Shown: positions 43,188 to 54,434 of the stretch, piece after piece
Layout of the letters: each line of letters begins with the position of its first letter
Position numbering within the stretch: position 1 is the first letter of the stretch
Assembly: GCA_015039365.1 (NCBI GenBank)
Contig: WION01000232.1
Location: forward strand, 20,677 to 84,676
Reading direction: 5' to 3'
DNA length: 64,000 nt
Source of the DNA: Amanita rubescens
Lineage: Eukaryota; Basidiomycota; Agaricomycetes; Agaricales; Amanitaceae
Position numbers and translations under genes: made by a program
The notes under the pieces: generated by a model
The model's input: the letters and a program-made list of their open reading frames with translations, nothing else
The model's database searches: none
Told to the model about the DNA's origin: nothing

Positions 43188-45221
43188 TCACAGAAGAGCT
43201 ACCTCCAGCCTATTTCGTTTGTACGACGGTAACACAGGCAAAGTCTCGCTATCAACAATCGAGATGTCTGGCAGTCTCCTCCTCAAGCTATCGATTTGCC
43301 CACGGGACAGCTCGTTGGCGACTTCATTCCCTCTCTGACTCGAGTCAACCACAACTTGAATGGCAAATGGATCATTGATAAGGATATCAACAGCCGAGAG
43401 GAGAATCGGATTGCGATCTGGAACGGAAGTGTGTAGGCGATCAAACGTCTCTACCGTTTTCAAATTGTCGGTGTAGATCAGGATACGACCTTTGAGATTA
43501 CGCCTGTGAGAAATGTGGATAGCCCAGCACACGGATAGTGCTTTGAGGAAGGGGCTGTCCCCATTGGGTGGTGAGGCCGCTCGGAAGCCGGTAGAAGCCT
43601 CTTTGTAGTAGCAACCCAGGCCTCTCCGCGATGCGTCACAAAAGAAATGGTGGTTCGCCTGGGTCGGCGTCCACGCGATGGACTTGATTATGTGAACGCC
43701 TTTCAGCTTCGCTGCGTGGGCAGCGAACCAAGAAAGCTCGAATTTGATGGCGGCGTCCACATCCACCTCTTCGTCCAGTTTCTTTTGTGAATTGGAACCG
43801 ATTGCCGCGTGGAGCGCCCGCAACCCTGGCTTAAGCATAGGAAAGGCAGATAATGACCAAGCCATAAAGCCAGCGAGCTGCATGAGACCTTGCAGCGTCT
43901 GGCGACCTGATCCCGAGGAGCAAAAGTGCCGAATTATTGAAAGCAGTTTATCGAGCTTTTCCTGGGGTAAAGTGATTGTCATGGCATTGGGATCCACTAG
44001 AAAACCGAGAATTTCGAGGGTTTCGCCGGAGACCTGCTTCCTTTCATCGTGAGGAATTCCCAATTCGTTCCATAGTTTGAGTAATCGAGCCTGCTTTGTC
44101 GGTAACCTTTTCTTATAAGGCGCATAGTACTCCTCTGACGAGGCTAGTTCAAAAGAAAAGCAGTCGTCGGTGTACAGCTTCAGATGCGGCAAATTCCGGA
44201 CATTTATAGCAATCCACGTCACTAGTCCCATGAACCCGACCCACAACCGTTGCGAGCCCCGGTTCCCAAAACTGTTGCAACGATCAACATGTCTTTGACC
44301 ATCGACGGTCACGATCTGTCTTATCTGCCAAAGGGGGTGCATTGGAAGACGACGGTACGCGGACGAAACATCCGACTTGAAAAGCTTCAGTCTGACTGAT
44401 GGACCGTTTTCACGCCTGAACTGGATCAGGGAATCGATTAGGTCTTTAACGGTGTCCTGTTGGGCACCTGCACTATCTTCCCGCGAAATCATGCTGTTCA
44501 ACGGGTACTTTGACGCGCTATGATCGACTACCAGACGAAACTTGGATGGCCCTTGCTTGGGCACCGCACGTATAGGCATGCTATACATACCCGGGAGGAG
44601 CTTTGTCCCAAACGGCTGGGAAAACCGCCTTTCCTGAATCTCTGTTTTACACTGTTCGCGAAGAAACTCGCGTTTGTTCTTATCCCTTGGCGGCGGGCAC
44701 GAAGCATCGTAGGTCAATGGATATGACCCACCCTCGGGGTTCGTATTCGCAAAGGGCCAAAACCCTTCCCGCAGGCCGATTACGACGGATTTTACAAATG
44801 CCTGATTGGGGTGAGTACGAAGCAGCCGTTCGAATGCGGAAGCTTTGATGGGAGTTACGATCTGGAAGAGGTGGGGATATCGCTTGATCGTGTCCTGGAT
44901 GTCTGCCCGGAATTCATGGGCTCCTGGACGAGGAAGGGGAGTATCGCTATGTGTGGATAGGACTGTTGGGCTCTTGCCAACCTCCTGAAGCGTCCATAGG
45001 AGGCCGCGGCGAAAACTGGGCCAACTAGGTTCATGTCCATCAGATGCAGAGATATCGGGTGGGACATCTCCCCAAAAAGTGGCCATTCCTTCGTCATCTT
45101 GTCCAAGCGTGCTGGTGTTTGCACTTGCAGGGGATTGAGGCGCACCCCCAGACCCACTTTTCGAACTCGTGAGGCCCATTCTCTGGTGACTCGCGGGAGG
45201 AAAAGGGAGTAACTGCGGCAC
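43188..45221 (-). CDS. DIRS-like reverse transcriptase/RNase H, full-length copy
   Basis: 677-residue intact frame. Residues 1-110 are low-complexity. 130-190 holds a conserved basidiomycete RT-element segment (FERLLRTHPNQAFVKSV, GLREGFWPFANTNPE). RT covers about 220-400: FRLVVDHSASKYPLNSMI, the Asp in FKSDVSSAYRRLPMHP and YTDD in place of the more usual YxDD. RNase H is about 500-650 with FFCDASRRGLG and IYTDN, but the expected second Glu is Lys (FLKALSV) and the last Asp is Asn (VANELSR). No tyrosine recombinase or integrase is found nearby. It lies convergent to zf4 with M3 between them. Confidence 0.85.
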   Translation of the reverse strand: MPQLLPFPPASHQRMGLTSSKSGSGGAPQSPASANTSTLGQDDEGMATFWGDVPPDISASDGHEPSWPSFRRGLLWTLQEVGKSPTVLSTHSDTPLPRPGAHEFRADIQDTIKRYPHLFQIVTPIKASAFERLLRTHPNQAFVKSVVIGLREGFWPFANTNPEGGSYPLTYDASCPPPRDKNKREFLREQCKTEIQERRFSQPFGTKLLPGMYSMPIRAVPKQGPSKFRLVVDHSASKYPLNSMISREDSAGAQQDTVKDLIDSLIQFRRENGPSVRLKLFKSDVSSAYRRLPMHPLWQIRQIVTVDGQRHVDRCNSFGNRGSQRLWVGFMGLVTWIAINVRNLPHLKLYTDDCFSFELASSEEYYAPYKKRLPTKQARLLKLWNELGIPHDERKQVSGETLEILGFLVDPNAMTITLPQEKLDKLLSIIRHFCSSGSGRQTLQGLMQLAGFMAWSLSAFPMLKPGLRALHAAIGSNSQKKLDEEVDVDAAIKFELSWFAAHAAKLKGVHIIKSIAWTPTQANHHFFCDASRRGLGCYYKEASTGFRAASPPNGDSPFLKALSVCWAIHISHRRNLKGRILIYTDNLKTVETFDRLHTSVPDRNPILLSAVDILINDPFAIQVVVDSSQRGNEVANELSRGQIDSLRRRLPDISIVDSETLPVLPSYKRNRLEVALL

Positions 45222-45235
45222 AGGTCAACTCACGA

Positions 45236-45645
45236 CATTTTATCTACCCACGTATCTAAAAATAAGTCGCTTCTGGACACGTATTCATGCTGCGTACGTC
45301 AGGGGGGGTGTCTACTATACTCGAGCCGTATAATGATATATATTGGTGGCTGCCGCCTACCGCGAGGATACGCAAACAAATCAAGAGAGATGCACGAAAT
45401 TGAGGAAAATAGAATATGCTCGCAATTCAATTGCACAATGCTGTATAAATTGTTGGATATATATGATGTAAAAAAATGAAAAAAAAGTGAAATATGTGGG
45501 GGGTATATCTATCAGTTATTACCGTAAGTAAATATATAAAGATCATGCGTGTTAGTTTGAGATTAGTAACCACCTTTCAACCGACGAAAGATTAAAACGA
45601 ACGAAAAAAAAAGAGAGAGATAGAAACGTCCGAGGGGGAGCCCGC
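45236..45645. other. AT-rich intergenic region
   Basis: No ORF. A run of A and a tatata-rich stretch; borders repeat-rich DNA on the left and single-copy genes on the right. Confidence 0.4.
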
Positions 45646-45649
45646 GCTC

Positions 45650-48600
45650 TCAGGCTTCCAGCGCCGCCGCCGCGGCAGCTTGTTCTTCAAATTCAAGTTC
45701 ACCCATCACCAAACTAACCGCTGAAGCTCTCGTCGACATCCTGTCCGACAACAAGCCCTCCCCATCCGCATTCAGATGAAGCGTCCCTCCAGCTTTCTCA
45801 CTCCTCATCAGCAAGTCCTTCCACCGTTCTCTTTTCTCTTTCTCCGTCAAGGAGATAGATTTTCTGTGGTGGGCGTAGGGGTGGTCTTCAGTATCACCAT
45901 TACGTACAGCGCCATTAGTTGGCGTTGACCCGTTACTGGTACTCTTCACGCTCGCTGTTCGCTTTAATGAAGATTTTCTAAGAACCTTCGCGCTGCCGGT
46001 GTTGTTTGTCTTGGAGTTCGAATTCTCTTCCTTTTTCACATCTCTTACGACGGTAGAGGCAGAAGGCCGTCTAGGATTCCTCGCAGGCCTCACAGGAGGC
46101 AAAGTAGACGCGCCTGACGAGAAGCTCAACTTTCTTAACAAAGTGCTCAACGTCCCAGCAGGCGTTGAGCTAAAAGTCGAAGTTGACGAAGTCGATGGAG
46201 GGGGAGGTACTACCGGCTGTGATGATGACGAAAGCGGAAGAGATGGTTGCGACTGGGATGACGATGACAGAGGTGCTTCAAAACACGGCGACGGGGATGA
46301 ATACGACCTCCCAACGGCGGAAGACGATTCAGATCTACCAGGCCGGGGCGACGAAGACGATACGGACAAGAAATGGGATATCGACTCGGATATCGACATC
46401 CTCCTGTTCCTCTTCTTCCAACCTATCGACGACGACGACCCCGCCACCGCGGAACCAGAACCAGAACCGAAACTAGAGTTCACACTAGAGGCGGAGCCAG
46501 GAGTTGAAGTCGAAGCAAACGACGGTTCTTCTATTCTCTCCATTCCAAATTGTTTTCCCACGACCCTTCCAAAGGTGGACAAGGCAGGCGTAAAGTACTC
46601 TGCTGATCCTGCGCCGGAACTGGATAACGAACTTGGACTCTCGACCGCCCTAGGAGGAGATGACGTTGAGAAGACGCGTGAAGTGGGAGACGATAAGGGT
46701 GAAATAGCGCTCGTTGTGGATGACCGACCCCTGCCCAACAACAACACATTTTCACTCCCATTGACGTCAACTCCACCACCACCACCACCAACATAACATT
46801 CTCCGGATCCTCTCTCCGCAACACGTTTCCTAGGCGGAACAGGCAACGACGGCAGCTCATTTTCCGGAGACCGAGCCATACTCCATTCAAACCCGCCCAA
46901 ACTCGCACTCCGACCAGGACTAGGCATCGGAACCGGTATCCTGATACTTCCACTCTTGTTATCCGAATCGTTTATGTTTATCCGAGGCAGAGGCGAAGTT
47001 GCGCTTCGACTAGGAAGTTCAAGGTATAAGCCTACTTTCGAAGGCCGACCACGGGAGAAACCGCTTATATGCGGTGGCGGGTACCCTTTATCTACGGTTC
47101 TGCGGGCGTTGTGGTTTCCGCTTCCACTCTGTGTTGGGCCCGTACTAACGCCGGTCAAAGAACCATCTTTGTCATTATTCCGCGTCTCTGGTTCGATGTC
47201 TTTGTTGGCTGACGATGTCGTCGTGAGAGAGGTGGAGCTAACGTGGCCTGGCCCCTTCGAAAGTTCTGCAGGCGGAACAATATGCTTCGCCAGTATATTA
47301 GTGGGCATAGGTGGTACCAGCACCATGCCGTTATTACTATTATGTTTGTTATTAGATTGCTGTTGCTGTTGTGGTGGAGGTGAATGATTAAGTTCATTCT
47401 GTGGTGGAGGTGAGTGACCGTTGACCTCGTCCACAGAAGAAATAGAGGAACGTTTGGAACGCATGCTTCGTGACCTGCCAATGACGCTAGTATTTAAGAA
47501 GCGAGGGTCGGGCGAAGAAGGCGCTGCATTTGCAGTGCTCGGGCGAGAGGGAATTTGAGGCCTTGCTTGACCGGATGGCGTTGATGATCGAATTAAACCT
47601 TGTTCTGACACGCTGGCGGATGCAGAGGCAGAAAAGCCGCTTGATGTTGACGTTCGTCTTCTCAGGGCACCAACTGATGACGTGGCACGTAAGCGGTGTA
47701 ACATTTTCTTCTGGTTGCCGCCGGCGGGTGACGAGGAAGAAGATGGTATTGGTATAGGTGCACGCAACGAAGCTGATCTATGGCTTTCCACAGTTCTCGT
47801 CTGGCTAATGTGGATTTGAACATCGGAACCCGTCTATAGTTGAGATGAGAATAGGAAAACCTCAAAGAGTGGTAGAGAAACTAACATTGGGTATACTGCT
47901 GGGACTGGGACTGTGGCCGCCGTCGCTAGATACGGAAATGGGACTTGTAGGGCTCGAGCCAACCGGAAAGAAGGATCGGAAGCCCTTGGGGAGGGCGGGA
48001 ACAGGGGGAGCAGGTTCATGTGCAAAGGATGATGTATGTGAGAGAGATTCTTCGCTGTAGTTGGGCAAATGCGATTTGGATGAGGAACGAGAGTGATATT
48101 TGTCTCTGAGCCCGCCAGTGCTGATACGTTTCATTAATTTCCATAATTTCGCGCTGCTTGCCTTTTCAGAAATAGGGGTAGATATAGATCTTGAAACGGA
48201 TGAGGGAGTAGACTCGGATGGTGCGCGCGAAGGGGAAGGATCCGCGGACGAATGAGATGGACGGGGTTTGACGAGCCGTCTGGGGACCCGGACGCTATCA
48301 ATGGAAGTTGGAGTGTCTGGAGTAGGCGTAGCAGGTGACGGGGATGCGAGATTCTTCCCATCAGCCGACTTTGGGTCGACAGAAATGCTTATTGAATAGC
48401 GACTGCGCATCTTCCTAATCCGTTCCTTGCCCACTTGGAGAGGAGATTTAGTGGGCTCTTCAGGACCAGCGCTACCTGAGCGTCTTGAAAAACCTTGGGA
48501 ATCCTGTGCTGCGGGAGTTGCAGGTTCCGCGCTTTTAATACCTGAGCTGCCCAAACTGGAAGAATCGTCCTGGCCACGTCCCTCTGTCATAACGACACCT

Positions 48601-48851
48601 CCGGCTTTTCTCCACCGGTTTGAAACTTTCCTCGTCAGGGACTTTCCCAAACCCACCAACCCACCGCCGCTCTTGGGAGTCTTCGGGGCGCTAGTGCTGG
48701 CTGATGCGGTGGCGTAGGACCAATAGTAGGTTCCGGCATAGTTGGTCCAATTGTGGTCTTCTGGACCGTCTGCAGCGACTACTCTGTCCGCCGACGAGCC
48801 CACTACCGTGTAGTAAGGCGTTGGAGTGGTTGGCGAGCTTGGAGGCGACAT
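45650..48851 (-). CDS. Large Ser/Pro-rich hypothetical protein
   Basis: Two exons: 48851-47886 and 47800-45650, with an 85-nt intron (GTTAGT..CCAG) in phase 0, giving 1038 residues. The start MSPPSSPTTPTPYYTVVG is chosen because the upstream codons lie in less protein-like sequence. The protein is dominated by Ser, Pro, Thr and Gly runs, with basic patches (KSLTRKVSNRWRK; SAKLWKLMKRISTGGLRDKY; KRTASVK) and a charged C-terminus (TEKEKRERWKDLL). No known domain recognised. The pattern suggests a largely disordered, phosphorylated regulatory or cortical protein (inference). A plus-strand frame at 45999-46796 is its shadow. Confidence 0.75.
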
Positions 48852-48899
48852 GGCCGTCCAGCGCTTGGAACGAGAGATTAGTAAGCAGATCAAGCGGAC

Positions 48900-49496
48900 A
48901 TTGTCTGATTATACCCGTGATATTTTCGGTTCACATACCAACGAAATCCGACTCGGAACTAGGTCTGAGTCAATTCGACAGCCGAATGGGCCGAAAAACT
49001 TATATTAGAGTCGGTGAATGAATGACCGAATATGAAAGAAGTCACTTTGATCTTCTTGATCGGATCCTATCTTTTCACTTGGAACTGCATTGAATCTGGG
49101 AGATCGATCGAATGCAATAGGAGTGATGATAAAAGGAACACTCGGTGATGATCATGTCAGAGTAGTTCGTTCCTTGATTTTGCGGGTACCTAAATTCAGT
49201 TACGGAAACTACTAACTGGCGCTCGTCCCTAATAGTAGTCGTCCCTGCACCGGCGTTGAAACACCAGCGCGAAACGTGTGCGGGGATGCATCATAGGGCG
49301 TCAAGACTCAGAATGCACACGTCTCCGAACGGGCGTTTTGGAAACGTGGGACAAAGCAATTCCCGTTGCCAATGCCAAATGGAATGGCTCCGATGGCGGG
49401 ATTAGAGGGGAAGCGCTTTATCATTTAATCTATATGAGCGGATGATTTTGTAACTCCTTCAATTACTTATAAACCAGGACTAACTGCGATCCCTGT
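48900..49496. promoter_or_regulatory. Divergent intergenic region with prephenate dehydrogenase promoter
   Basis: About 600 nt between two divergently read genes. 49255-49496 is duplicated at 54435-54690. No ORF of note. Confidence 0.5.
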
Positions 49497-51414
49497 ATGG
49501 CTCTGTCTGTCCCAAACCCTCATGTCTCCCCCGACGCCCACCCCGACAACCAGCCCACAATCGGCCTCATAGGCATGGGCGCTATGGGCCGCATGTACGC
49601 TCACGTTCTGAGCACTGCAGGCTGGAAAAAGTATGCAGATCTTATCGGTCCGCGTGATTGCTGATCGTTCTCAGAATCTGCGTTTGCGATCTTCCATCCA
49701 AATTTGACGACCTCAAGCGTGAATACGCAAGTGCGTTCATCCTACTCTCCTCGTTTCGGTACACTGACCATTCCCAGACAATCCCTCAGTGACAGTCGTC
49801 CGCGACGGCTATGCCGTATCCAGAGCATCCGATTTCATCGTTTATTCCGTCGAAGCTGGAGGCATTGACTCAGTCGTAAAGGAGTACGGTCCCGGTGAGT
49901 CCAACTCTATCCCAAACACCGATCCCGCTCTAGAATCACCTAGCCACCAAACTGAACGCTGTCGTCGCTGGTCAAACTTCTGTAAAGGCACCAGAACAAG
50001 CAGCATTCGAAAAGTACCTCCCTCAAGATGTCCACATCGTATCATGCCACTCTTTGCACGGCCCTACAGTCTCACCTGTTGGCCAGTCTCTCGTATGCCC
50101 CTTTCACCACGTCATTCACCATCATTGCCTTAAACCACCACTTCCTAGGTGCTCATCAAACACCGCGGCCCCCCAGAAGCTCTTACACTCGTCGAAAACA
50201 TCCTCCGCTGTTTCGGATCAAGATACGTCTACCTCTCCTATGCAGAACATGACCTGGTCACCGCCAACACCCAAGCCGTCACACATGCTGCCTTCCTCAG
50301 GTACGTCAATCGCTTCACCACTCGCTTTTCTTTCATACTCAAGATTCGCGTCGTAATAGCATGGGAACTGCATGGTGCTCTGCTGAATCATACCCATGGG
50401 AGCAAGGACTTTACGTAGGTGGGCTGGAAACGGTAAAGGTCAATCTCACCCTTCGCATCTACTCGAACCAATGGCACGTATACGCCGGCTTGGCCATTTT
50501 AAACCCTAGCGCTCGGATTCAGATCAAACAGTGAGCAACGCCATACTCGTACCAGCTCCTCGATCCAACTAACACAAAAAAGATTCGCTAAAAGCGCTAC
50601 CGAACTATTCAAACTCATGCTAGCGGGCGGAAACGGCACCGAAGAAGACCGTCGCGCGTTCAAAGCACGCGTAGAGTGGGGCCGGGAAATCGTCTTTGGC
50701 GATCGTGACGCCTCTCCCGCATCATCACCGACTAGTACCAACGCCAACGGAGACACCCAGAAAAAGAAGAAAAAACGCCGTCCAATCTTACTTTCCGAAA
50801 GCGTCCTAGACAAATTCAGTCTAGGCAAATTGACTTACAACCCCACTTCCATACCCCTATTAAGTCCACCCATAGGCTTCACCAACCCCCCATTCGCCTC
50901 CACCGAATCCTGTGCGTCGGAAGAAACCACACCCTCTACATCTACCGATGAGTCCAAAACGACCCGCCGAGCGTCCACCGGCGTTCCAACCCGCTACAGA
51001 CCCAACTCCCACCTCGCCCTCCTCGCCATGGTCGACTCCTGGGCCCACCTCAAAATCAATCCATACACCCACCTCTCCCTCGCCGCAACCCCCCTCTTCC
51101 GTCTCTTCCTCGGCGTAGCCGAGCACCTCTTCCTCAACCCCTCCCTCCTTCGCGCTTCTCTCCATTCGGCGCTGTACGATACTTGGCATAGGGCGGACGA
51201 CCTCGAGTTCGTTGTTGCTGCCAGGGGGTGGAGTCAGGCTGTCGGTTTTGGTAATTTTGAGGTGTATAAGAGGAGGTTTATGCAGACTAGAGCGTTTTTG
51301 GAGAGTAGGTTTGAGGAGGGGGTGAAGGTTGGGAGTGAGATGATTAAGGCGGTGATGGAGACTGAGGTGCAGAGGGAGAAGGAAGAGGAGGAAGGGGAAG
51401 GTGAGGAGGTTTAG
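49497..51414 (+). CDS. TYR1: Prephenate dehydrogenase (tyrosine biosynthesis)
   Basis: Seven exons: 49497-49630, 49675-49730, 49778-49894, 49944-50092, 50149-50300, 50360-50530 and 50583-51414; all phases join, giving 536 residues. The N-terminal Rossmann motif is IGLIGMGAMGRMYA (G-x-G-x-x-G) for NADP. Then DFIVYSVEAGGID, the HSLHGP segment with catalytic-region His and SYAEHDLVTANTQAVTHAAF match fungal Tyr1 enzymes, which convert prephenate to 4-hydroxyphenylpyruvate. Exon 7 contains a low-complexity insert of about 70 residues, making it longer than the yeast enzyme. Its promoter and first 27 or so codons occur again at 54.4-54.8 kb. Confidence 0.9.
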
Positions 51415-51479
51415 AGTGGGATGAATAGTTATGGTTTTCTTGGGTGTAAAATTGAATTCTTGTTGAATCTCACGGCTTT

Positions 51480-52113
51480 GCATGATATTCGGCCAACGGA
51501 TATCCCGATGAAATACTGGCGGATCAGCGTGGGCTACCTGGCTTGAGCATTAGTTAATAAAGGAGAAATAGATCGAGACTACCTTGAGAACTTGGAGGAT
51601 GCACACTACAGCATTTCGAACATCCAAGGGTGATTTAGGACCTTCGCTAATCCCTACTGGCTCCAGATCGACGTATGTGACACGTAAACGGCGCAGGATT
51701 TCGGCTTTCTTAAGTCGGTCCACGTTAGGAACGCTCTTCGAAACCAATGACGCATAGATCGCCTGTAGATGTTTGACGCGCTCTTCGTCATTGACCACAT
51801 GCTTGAATTCAGGAACCGCTAATCTATACCTCTTGCGCACATGTGATAAAAAATATTCAATAGTCTTGCCACCCTCGCTGAGCTTAGAGTCAACATACCA
51901 GATGGAAACAGAAGAAACATGCTCACACATCAGGTTTTCGGCCGGGTCTACTTTCGGCACAGTGCTGAAAGTGCCTCGGGTCGAGCACTGCTGACTCAGG
52001 GTCCTAGGGTAGGCTGCCCTCACGTGGCCGCATTGACTTCCTCTCATTTCTTGCTGTGCAACGAAGCGGGAATGGCTCTGCAAAAGAGGTCTTGAATGTT
52101 GACGAAAGCTCAT
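51480..52113 (-). pseudogene. Kinase-like gene truncated after the catalytic loop
   Basis: Start ATG 52113 gives MSFRQHSRPLLQSHSRF. The exon runs to about 51584 (CILQVLK), intron with donor GTAGTC and acceptor CAG at about 51538, then VAHADPPVFHRDIRWPNIM, the HRD-type catalytic loop seen in a basidiomycete kinase-like family. The DFG/IDWD part that should follow is absent: 18 residues later the frame runs into the antisense of the last exon of prephenate dehydrogenase. The glycine loop is also not evident. Probably a fragment left by rearrangement. Confidence 0.6.
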
Positions 52114-52178
52114 ATGAATGCTATCAGAAATATTAAGCAAAAAAAAACGAAGAAGGGAATACCATGCCAAGCTGGTCT

Positions 52179-52272
52179 TCAAGCGAACGTCGTTGAGCAT
52201 CGGCTAATCAAATACCGTATGTTTTCTTCAAGCGAACGTCGTTGAGCATCGGCTAATCAAATACCCGTATGT
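52179..52272. repeat. Two-copy tandem repeat, about 46 bp
   Basis: cttcaagcgaacgtcgttga.. occurs at 52179 and 52226, nearly identical, between two divergent genes. Confidence 0.85.
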
Positions 52273-52347
52273 TTGGTTCAGCGTGGTAATCCGCGTCTCG
52301 GGTTCGTTTCGGCCTCGGAAGACAAAACTAACCGTACACAGACAGCA

Positions 52348-54400
52348 ATGGCTTCTCTCGCCGTCGACATCCCGCCTGACCAGGCCACCTCGCCTAACCA
52401 GAGCCATACCATCGCCGCTCGAAAAGCCTACCAGCGTGACGACTGGCGTCTCTTGCACCTCAACGACACCGTCGAAGACGCCCTCTCCAAGATCCTCAGG
52501 TTCGGCTTCGACATTGACCGCGTTGCGGTAAAGCCTGCAACCGCCAAAGCTCTTCGCGACCAGATCCTCACCTGGGCCAAGCATATTGCCGGTGAGATCC
52601 CGGGCTACACCGACTGGCAGCAGATCTACGACTTCACCTTCGACGCGCTCTATGTCCCCGATACCGTCCCTGGTGAGGACGCTACGCCCGTCGGTACCGA
52701 GGCCGATCTCCACGCCATGCTTGAGGACATTGACCTCGAGCGTGACTACGCCTTGCAGACCAGGGACGTCGAGAAGGAGCATCTCGCTGATCATGACCTC
52801 TCTCTCGGCAAGGCACGCATCCGCCAAGACGTCCTCGACAAGATCGCTGCCCGCTACACCGCTGCCAATCCCATGCCTACCCCCCTCGCCCTGCTCTTCC
52901 GCAAGATCCGCTACACGTACAAGCTGCGCGAATGCCTTCTCGGTCAGGTCGGCTACTACAACGGCTCACTCGAGCTCGCCGCAGACATGGCCCACGACTT
53001 CGAGTTCCATATGTACTTGATCCAGATGAAGTTGCGTCGCCCAGATCGTCTCCACAAGTTCAAGGCCCCCAAGGCGATGACCCACTACCTCACCGACGCA
53101 ACCTTCCCGGGCTCCTGGAACAACCAATTCTCCTACTCTTACGGTTATGACGAGTTCGGCCCCCAACAGATGTCGATCTTCGGTATCAACTACATTGAGC
53201 GCAAGCTCGTCGAAGTTCTTCGCCTCGATGTCGCCGGAAAGAAGTGGCATGGTCTTTGCACCTTGTTGGAATGGGATCCAAAGGATGCCGCTCGCGTCGT
53301 TGAGCTCAATCGTATCAAGACCGACTTCGTGTCCGCTGAAATCGCAGGTAAGCTTTCTCTTTTTTGAATCCTATTTGTTTGTAGCTGGTGCAGGTCTTCG
53401 AAGCGCCGCTGGCCACTTCCTTGGCGGCAACCTCACTCTCAGCGACTGCGGCCTCCACATCCTCACCCTTCCCCGCATCATCGCCGTCTTGACCAACGAC
53501 GAGACGAAGCGAAAGGCATTCTACACGCTCTTCCTTGGCCTCACCTGGTCGAACATGCCTCTCAGCAAGGAGGAGAACCCATTCGCCGAAGTCTACGAAG
53601 GACGGGCTAGGAAGCATCGTAACGTTGGCACCCCTATCGATTACGATCTCGCCCACCTCAAGGACAACGACGTCAAAGACCCCAGGATCCCTGCCGACCG
53701 CCCCGCTCTCCTCACTCTCAATCTCGCGCACTATTATCCTCAGGTCGTCGGTCGTAAGGCCAATTTCATCCTTACTCCCGAGACTGCCGGCGCCGATTAT
53801 CGTCGCAAGCTCCAGCGCCTCAGCGAAGGCCAATTGGACGAACTCTTTGCCAACATTGAAGCCTATCCCCGCACTGCCGACCTCGCTGACAAGATCGATG
53901 CCGTCATCAACCAAGCCGTCGAAGCTGCCCGCGACTGGCATGCCTGCGCGATTTCAAACCACCGCCCCATTTACACCGGCACCAGCGGCCACATGCTCAG
54001 CTATTCCCGCATCTTCCTCGACAGCGTCGCTCCGGAGGGCTGTGCCTCTGCCGACCACCCCACGCTCGAGCAGCTTCGCGTTACCTTGCTCGCCGCTTTG
54101 ATCGGGTTCAACCGGCACCATACCTACGACGAGTCCATGGTCGCCTCGCATGGACTGACCCATGACAACGAGACGCTCCAATATCAGGATCGCAGCGGCT
54201 ACCGCGACATCATCGATTCCGCCGATTCGTTCGTCCGCAACAAGGTCGGCAAGCCGTTGCTCCAAGCCATGATCGCAATCGGCAAGCAGTTCATCGCCAA
54301 CTTCGAGGAGCATCAGGCCGCACTCGATCCTCCCCTTCCCCACCCCGGCGTTCTCGTTGCGCAATGGTTCAAAGACACGACCGGTCGTGCCTTCGCTTAA
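52348..54400 (+). CDS. Hypothetical protein, 668 residues, function unknown
   Basis: Two exons, 52348-53347 and 53394-54400, joined in phase 1 across a 46-nt intron (GTAAGC..TGCAG); an alternative upstream acceptor TAG would add three residues (A-G-A). Start ATG 52348 follows an A-rich leader. No domain recognised. The protein is helical and evenly composed, with conserved-looking stretches YKLRECLLGQVGYYNGSLE, GPQQMSIFGINYIERKLVE, AAGHFLGGNLTLSD and GFNRHHTYDESMVASHGL. The His/Asp-rich late motif could bind metal (speculative). Codon use is strongly biased to C-ending codons, typical of a well-expressed gene. Confidence 0.8.
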
Positions 54401-54434
54401 GGAGATTGGAATGGCGGAGAGCCAGCAAGGCTTG

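Noticed and set aside
45999..46796. 265-codon plus-strand Asp/Glu-rich ORF
   Set aside because: Antisense of the Ser/Pro-rich exon; Ser codons read as Asp/Glu/Arg on the other strand.
50860..51483. 207-codon minus ORF over the last prephenate dehydrogenase exon
   Set aside because: Low-complexity antisense frame; only its first 20 codons (QSREIQQEF) may belong to the truncated kinase.
52228..53941. Minus-strand ORFs of 199 and 208 codons over the 52.3-54.4 kb gene
   Set aside because: They arise from C-biased third positions in the plus-strand gene; the plus frame joins by a clean intron and runs 668 codons.
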